DNA of 64,000 nucleotides from Balanoglossus misakiensis (Eukaryota > Hemichordata). How positions within the stretch are numbered: the stretch's first letter is position 1; each line of letters opens with the position of its first letter. Below the pieces are notes generated by a model. That model did no database searches, was not told where the DNA came from, and saw only the letters and a program-made list of their open reading frames with translations. Below are positions 60,001 to 64,000 of the stretch, piece after piece. Position numbers and translations under genes: made by a program. The stretch is taken from the NCBI GenBank assembly GCA_040954595.2, contig CM082576.2, forward strand, positions 12,710,001 to 12,774,000, written 5' to 3'.

Positions 60001-61622
60001 CAACTGGCGAGACACCCGCGAGCAAAACGACGCCGAAGAAGGGCGAAACAGGCAATCCTAGAGGTATGTAGGTTCACCAACAAAAATAATTGACACCAAA
60101 GATGTCAGAAAGTTAACAAAGAGAACGATTCAAAGTTTACAATATTAATATGGCAAGGATCATTGTAATTTAGTTTAATGATGTCAAAACCGACGTGCTC
60201 GTGAATTACTTGTAACCTATATAACTTTCTTTCTTTTTTTTCCGGACAGAAGCGGATATCTGGCCAATAGTCCTGGCTGTCGCAGCTGTCGTTTTCCTCA
60301 TATTAATACTGATAGTGGTGGTGAAGGTCTGCATGCGGAGGTAGGCCCAAAGTATTACTGTTGTTGTTGTTGTTGTTGTTATTTTTGTTTAAACTGGTGT
60401 CACCATTTACATTTTCGACATGTTTCTAGTGTCGCCTGGGTAAGGCACCTTCATGACCGACGACTCATGATTCACCCCTTTTGTGTCCGGAACAAAATGT
60501 ATTTGTTGCTGTTGTTCTCAGACGAGGTTTAATAGTGTGCGCAAATTCAACTGTGACCGTATGGCTGACTGTCTCGTACCAAAAATGTTAGCACGTAACG
60601 GTCGCACACAGTACAGGGGTGATGACAGTAGTCTTGCCCCGACTCTGTGGTTGCGATGTATCGCTTTCTTTTAAGTTTTAGCACAGCGCTGCAGTCGTTC
60701 GGTAGAAATCGGGCAGGGGACCAAACTATCATAAAACGGCCTGAAACTCAAAGACAAACCGAAAGAACGAACAGGACCTCTTTTTTGTTGATAGTTTTAT
60801 ACCGCGTAAATAATTTTCTTCGCCCTTCAAGTATAATTCCATTTTTGGCCACCTTTCCCGTTCTCGTTCTTTTCCATCAGGAAGAAAATGCGCTTCTTTG
60901 ATTTAATACGCACGTGGCGAGAAGCTTTCGGGACAAATCCGGGCCCATCCACTGATGAGAAGAGGGACAATACAAGAAGTACTGCAGAGTACACCAACGC
61001 GACTTACCAACCGACAGACTTGGAGGAAGGAAATGCGGGGAATGGACTTAAACTAGAAACGAAATCGCCGAATGAAGGAGGCACCGGCGAGAACAACGTG
61101 CACACAGCGACAGGTGTGGTGACTGGCGACACGGAAGCGTTACTGAATTCGGCTTCGGATATGGCTCGGAACGACTCGGCCGCGGACTCGGGGGTTGTAA
61201 CCCCGAGGGGAGCGAATGTTAACGAGAAGACTGGGGGAGAAGGTCCCAGGGAAAAGAATGATTCAGAAAGAGACATTTCAGAAAAGTCTGCTGGTGACAC
61301 AGGTGTTGAAAGCGGTGTCGGTGGTGGTTCGGAGATGAAAAAGACGGAAGGAAGGGGAGACGACGCTGACTCAAGCAGGCCGCCCGAGGAAAAGTCAGGC
61401 GACAACGTCGCAGACAATCCATCTCCGGTAGCACAGCTTGAAAAGCCCGGCGGACAAGGGAAAGTGGACTCGGTCCCAGAGATTGCTGACGAGGAGGAAG
61501 AGGATGAACTGTTGCCTCCGATTGTCTCGCCAATTACATCTGGTACAAAAATGGCGACGCTGAAATATGATGACCGCTTCGGCCAATCACCGAAATCGCA
61601 AGGCAGTATTCAAAAGTTGTGA
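57082..61622 (+). CDS. Type I membrane protein with Cys-rich head, mucin-like stalk and acidic tail, six exons, 512 aa
   Basis: I do not recognise an orthologue. Exons: 57082-57144, 59031-59171, 59263-59446, 59746-60063, 60250-60340 and 60881-61622; the total is 1539 bases and all phases close. Exon 1 is a signal peptide (MNLHIMVVLLCTSALVVANSL). Exons 2-3 encode a head of about 108 residues with eight cysteines (FKC, YRC, VEC, TLC, VDC, SGC, PPC, WQC) and one N-glycosylation sequon (NDS). Exon 4 is a Thr/Ser/Pro-rich stalk of about 106 residues, probably O-glycosylated. Exon 5 is one transmembrane helix (WPIVLAVAAVVFLILILIVVVKV) with a CMRRKK stop-transfer end. Exon 6 is a roughly 245-residue Glu/Gly/Ser-rich cytoplasmic tail with no known motif. 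The design suggests a cell-surface receptor or adhesion protein, by inference only. Confidence 0.85.
57145..59030 (+). other. Intron 1 of the type I membrane protein gene
   Basis: 1.9 kb without a visible repeat or embedded gene. Short open frames at 57285-57476 and 57855-58124 have no splice or family support. Confidence 0.45.
59519..59560. repeat. (GATT)n microsatellite
   Basis: Imperfect GATT repeat in intron 3 of the membrane protein gene. A TTG repeat at 60359-60380 lies in intron 5. Confidence 0.85.
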
Positions 61623-63400
61623 TAGATGTAACATAGGATTAAGGCACTTTTGTGACAATAGCTATCATATTATTACACGTGTTACACAAAACTAGCAAGT
61701 CCCCGGTCAGCGCAGTTACGTCACTGGCACGTCTTTTTTACGGGAGAACGCGGAGGGAAGACCCGAATACTATTGTAAATATTTAAAAGTAAACACGGGT
61801 GCGTTTTGGATCATACCTGTCTGTGTGTCAAACACCAAAGTGCAAACTTTTGAGAAGATACTCATTATAACGGAATAATAAGATAACGGTTAGCAACAAA
61901 CTATGGTTTATGTATAGTTACAATGACGTACCATGTAACTGCTATGCCCAATCACGTAATTCGGGAGGAATAATTGATATATATAGGCGTTATTCGACAA
62001 CAGACACATGTGCCGCCGTAGAGCATTATGGGATAGATTGGCGGACATAATATTAGTTGGCATCGGCACGTACATTGTAACTTGCATATATCCCTGTACG
62101 GGGCGCAGTTGATCGTAAAATATCAAACATATTGCCTCAGCGGGCAAAGACCCTGAACATAAAAATAACCAATCAAAAATCAAATATATTTGATAAACAG
62201 CCTCAAAAAACATAGTGTTATAAGCCTTGGGGTTTTCTTGCACATAATAAAACAAGGCCTATACACGTGTAAATTTGAGGTATTTCCTCCTTCAAGCTGT
62301 CCCTATATGACCTTGTTTGTCAAACTACCATCATAACTTTTATGTTAAATAAATACACCTCAAATGGTCGCTTTTGGATAGTCACTTTATCTCAACATTC
62401 GTCGCATAGGCCCTATCATGTATCTAACGCGATGCGAGTTTCGGGCATTTCATAGAAAAGTTTTCCGTGCCCGCGAAGGCAGTTTAACTGAATATATGTT
62501 GTTTGTTAATTTCCTTCACAACCCGTTATTGTCGGTGAATGCGTATTCAAGTAGCTTGGGATCACAGGTCAGTGACGCGTGTCTGAGAGAAGGTCGGGTG
62601 CTGTCAATGTCCGTCATGAAATATGACATCCTTCACATACTTGGTGGGTGTATTCGTCATTTTGGTATGGGGGGGGGGGGGTATCAAAAAGTTGCCAATA
62701 GCCCCCCCCCCACCGCGATTGATAAAACACAACAAGATGATCCTAATATTCACCCGAGAAAAATCAGAAATACAGACTGTCTATTTTACATCAGAGATTC
62801 CCAGGGAGAAAAAATAGACTTCACCAAAGTATAAGAGTAGGCCTACATCTTCAGAATAATAGAAGCCTATTTCGTATTCTTCTGAAGGGTTGTCTGCCAT
62901 ATCAGACTGTATACATGTATGACATACATGAGGTGTTTTTTCAATGTCTCTATCAAAGGCTATTTTATTCAATTTACTCGAAATATTCTTTCTGACAGAG
63001 AGATGCGGTCAGATGGGACTGGCTCCCTGCCCCCAGAAGTTGAAACATTTGAAGTTGTGAAAAGGAAGCACTGAGTTCTTCGGTGGCAGGAAACATTCGC
63101 TCAGGTGCGCAGTGACGCACCGACAATATTTTCTGGCGCTAATTCAAAATGATATATGATAGCAGTTTATATTTAATGTATGCACCCGAACAGCGTGCCG
63201 AAAACTTGGTCTTAATGATTTAATTTGTTGCTGGTGTTTTGCTGCAATTGTGGGCTAGCGCGATATTGTAATTTGTACTCGCTCACAATATAAAAAAACA
63301 CACTTATCCCTACTGAGCATTTTGAAAAAAGGTTGACCTCAAGCAATAAACGCCCCCGTCGGAAAAACTGACCAGTCCCTCAGCCTTTTGACCGACAGCT
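61623..63400. other. 3' region of the membrane protein gene and spacer
   Basis: Candidate AATAAA signals lie at about 62246-62251 and 62348-62353. The paired G run and C run at 62669-62712 could form a hairpin. No gene is seen. Confidence 0.35.
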
Positions 63401-64000
63401 CCCAGGCCACTTTGAGTCTTGTGCTCTGCTCTTTTCAAACGTCCAACGATCGCCGGCCGAGCGTATTTCGGGTTTCAATTCGCACTTTTAGTTGTGTGAG
63501 AAACGGTAACTGGCTTTGTTTTATGGATTGACTTGCGGTCGACGAACTATGCGAGTGTTTTAGAGGAAATTCGAAGCGATAATGAGAGACGTCCAGGTGC
63601 CTCCGCTATTCAGAGCGTGAAGTGAGTGGAGATCGCGATATACGTGTATAGAGGCTGAACTTGCAAGCCCAAGGCGTTTTGAGTTGTTTTCACGCGTAGA
63701 AGAGAACGGACACAAAATCTCTCAGACGGGATACCAGAATCTTTCACCGGTAAGCTGGAGCTTTGATACTCTAGTCACATGTCTGTCGCGCCGTGAAGGG
63801 CAGAAAAAGTCGGACTATTGCGCATTTTATTTCAGTTCACTGTGCACAGCGCACTGACACTGCTCCGGGAACAAAATGGGGACAGAGTGTCAGGCTGGTG
63901 TGACCTTGGTTTAACTATAAACATGATAATTAAGTAAACCTACTACATCATAACATATGGTATCCTTGTCAGTCGTTATATTAATAATAATTGGCGTAAA
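63400..64000 (+). promoter_or_regulatory. Possible promoter and non-coding first exon of a gene to the right
   Basis: A GC-richer, CpG-containing stretch with a good donor (CACCG|GTAAGC) at 63749/63750. The only ATG frame of note before it (63581, 12 codons) ends in a stop, so this would be a 5' leader. The direction is a guess from the donor. Confidence 0.3.

Overview
This is animal nuclear DNA. Genes are split into short exons with GT..AG introns, the sequence is AT-rich and full of simple repeats and small inverted-repeat elements, and there are no bacterial features. The gene content suggests a marine invertebrate (cephalochordate, echinoderm/hemichordate or mollusc-like): an invertebrate-type ryanodine receptor, a nuclear receptor with two DNA-binding domains, NUDT14 and a C6orf120-type protein. 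The octamer TACATGTA is strongly over-represented. The exact phylum cannot be settled from the sequence alone.

Layout. 1-14426 (+): the 3' third of a ryanodine receptor gene, entering the window inside an exon and running through the EF-hand pair, the cytosolic region, the S1-S6 membrane domain, the pore and the zinc-binding C-terminus to the stop. 16768-18193 (-): a complete five-exon NUDT14-like Nudix hydrolase, convergent with the ryanodine receptor. The two 3' ends are separated by a 120-base near-perfect hairpin. 19581-20072 (+): a C6orf120/UPF0669-like secreted protein, probably sharing a bidirectional promoter with the NUDT14 gene. 20.1-25.8 kb: mostly non-coding. 25863-27380 (-): an intronless 505-residue coiled-coil protein with two SxIP microtubule-tip motifs and an upstream 5' UTR intron. 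28.3-34.8 kb: non-coding, with a 280-base compound microsatellite and an 803-base inverted-repeat transposon. 35102-52563 (+): a complete nine-exon, 730-residue nuclear receptor with two zinc-finger DNA-binding domains and one ligand-binding domain. 57082-61622 (+): a complete six-exon, 512-residue single-pass membrane protein (signal peptide, cysteine-rich head, mucin-like stalk, acidic tail) that I do not recognise. 63.4-64 kb: possible promoter and 5' leader of a gene to the right.

The most striking observation is in the ryanodine receptor. The 49-base exon that encodes the pore helix and the start of the selectivity filter is present twice in tandem (10675-10723 and 10782-10830). Both copies have intact splice sites, and the intron between them is only 58 bases. 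Splicing both would break the frame, so they look mutually exclusive. The peptides differ at three conservative positions although 10 of the 13 changed codons are synonymous. The next exon completes the filter with alanine where vertebrate and insect receptors have glycine (GGGIAD rather than GGGIGD).

These genes do not form a pathway. As is usual in animal genomes, they are unrelated neighbours with independent promoters. All exon models here come from reading splice sites, reading-frame phase and protein family patterns by eye. Every multi-exon model closes in frame.
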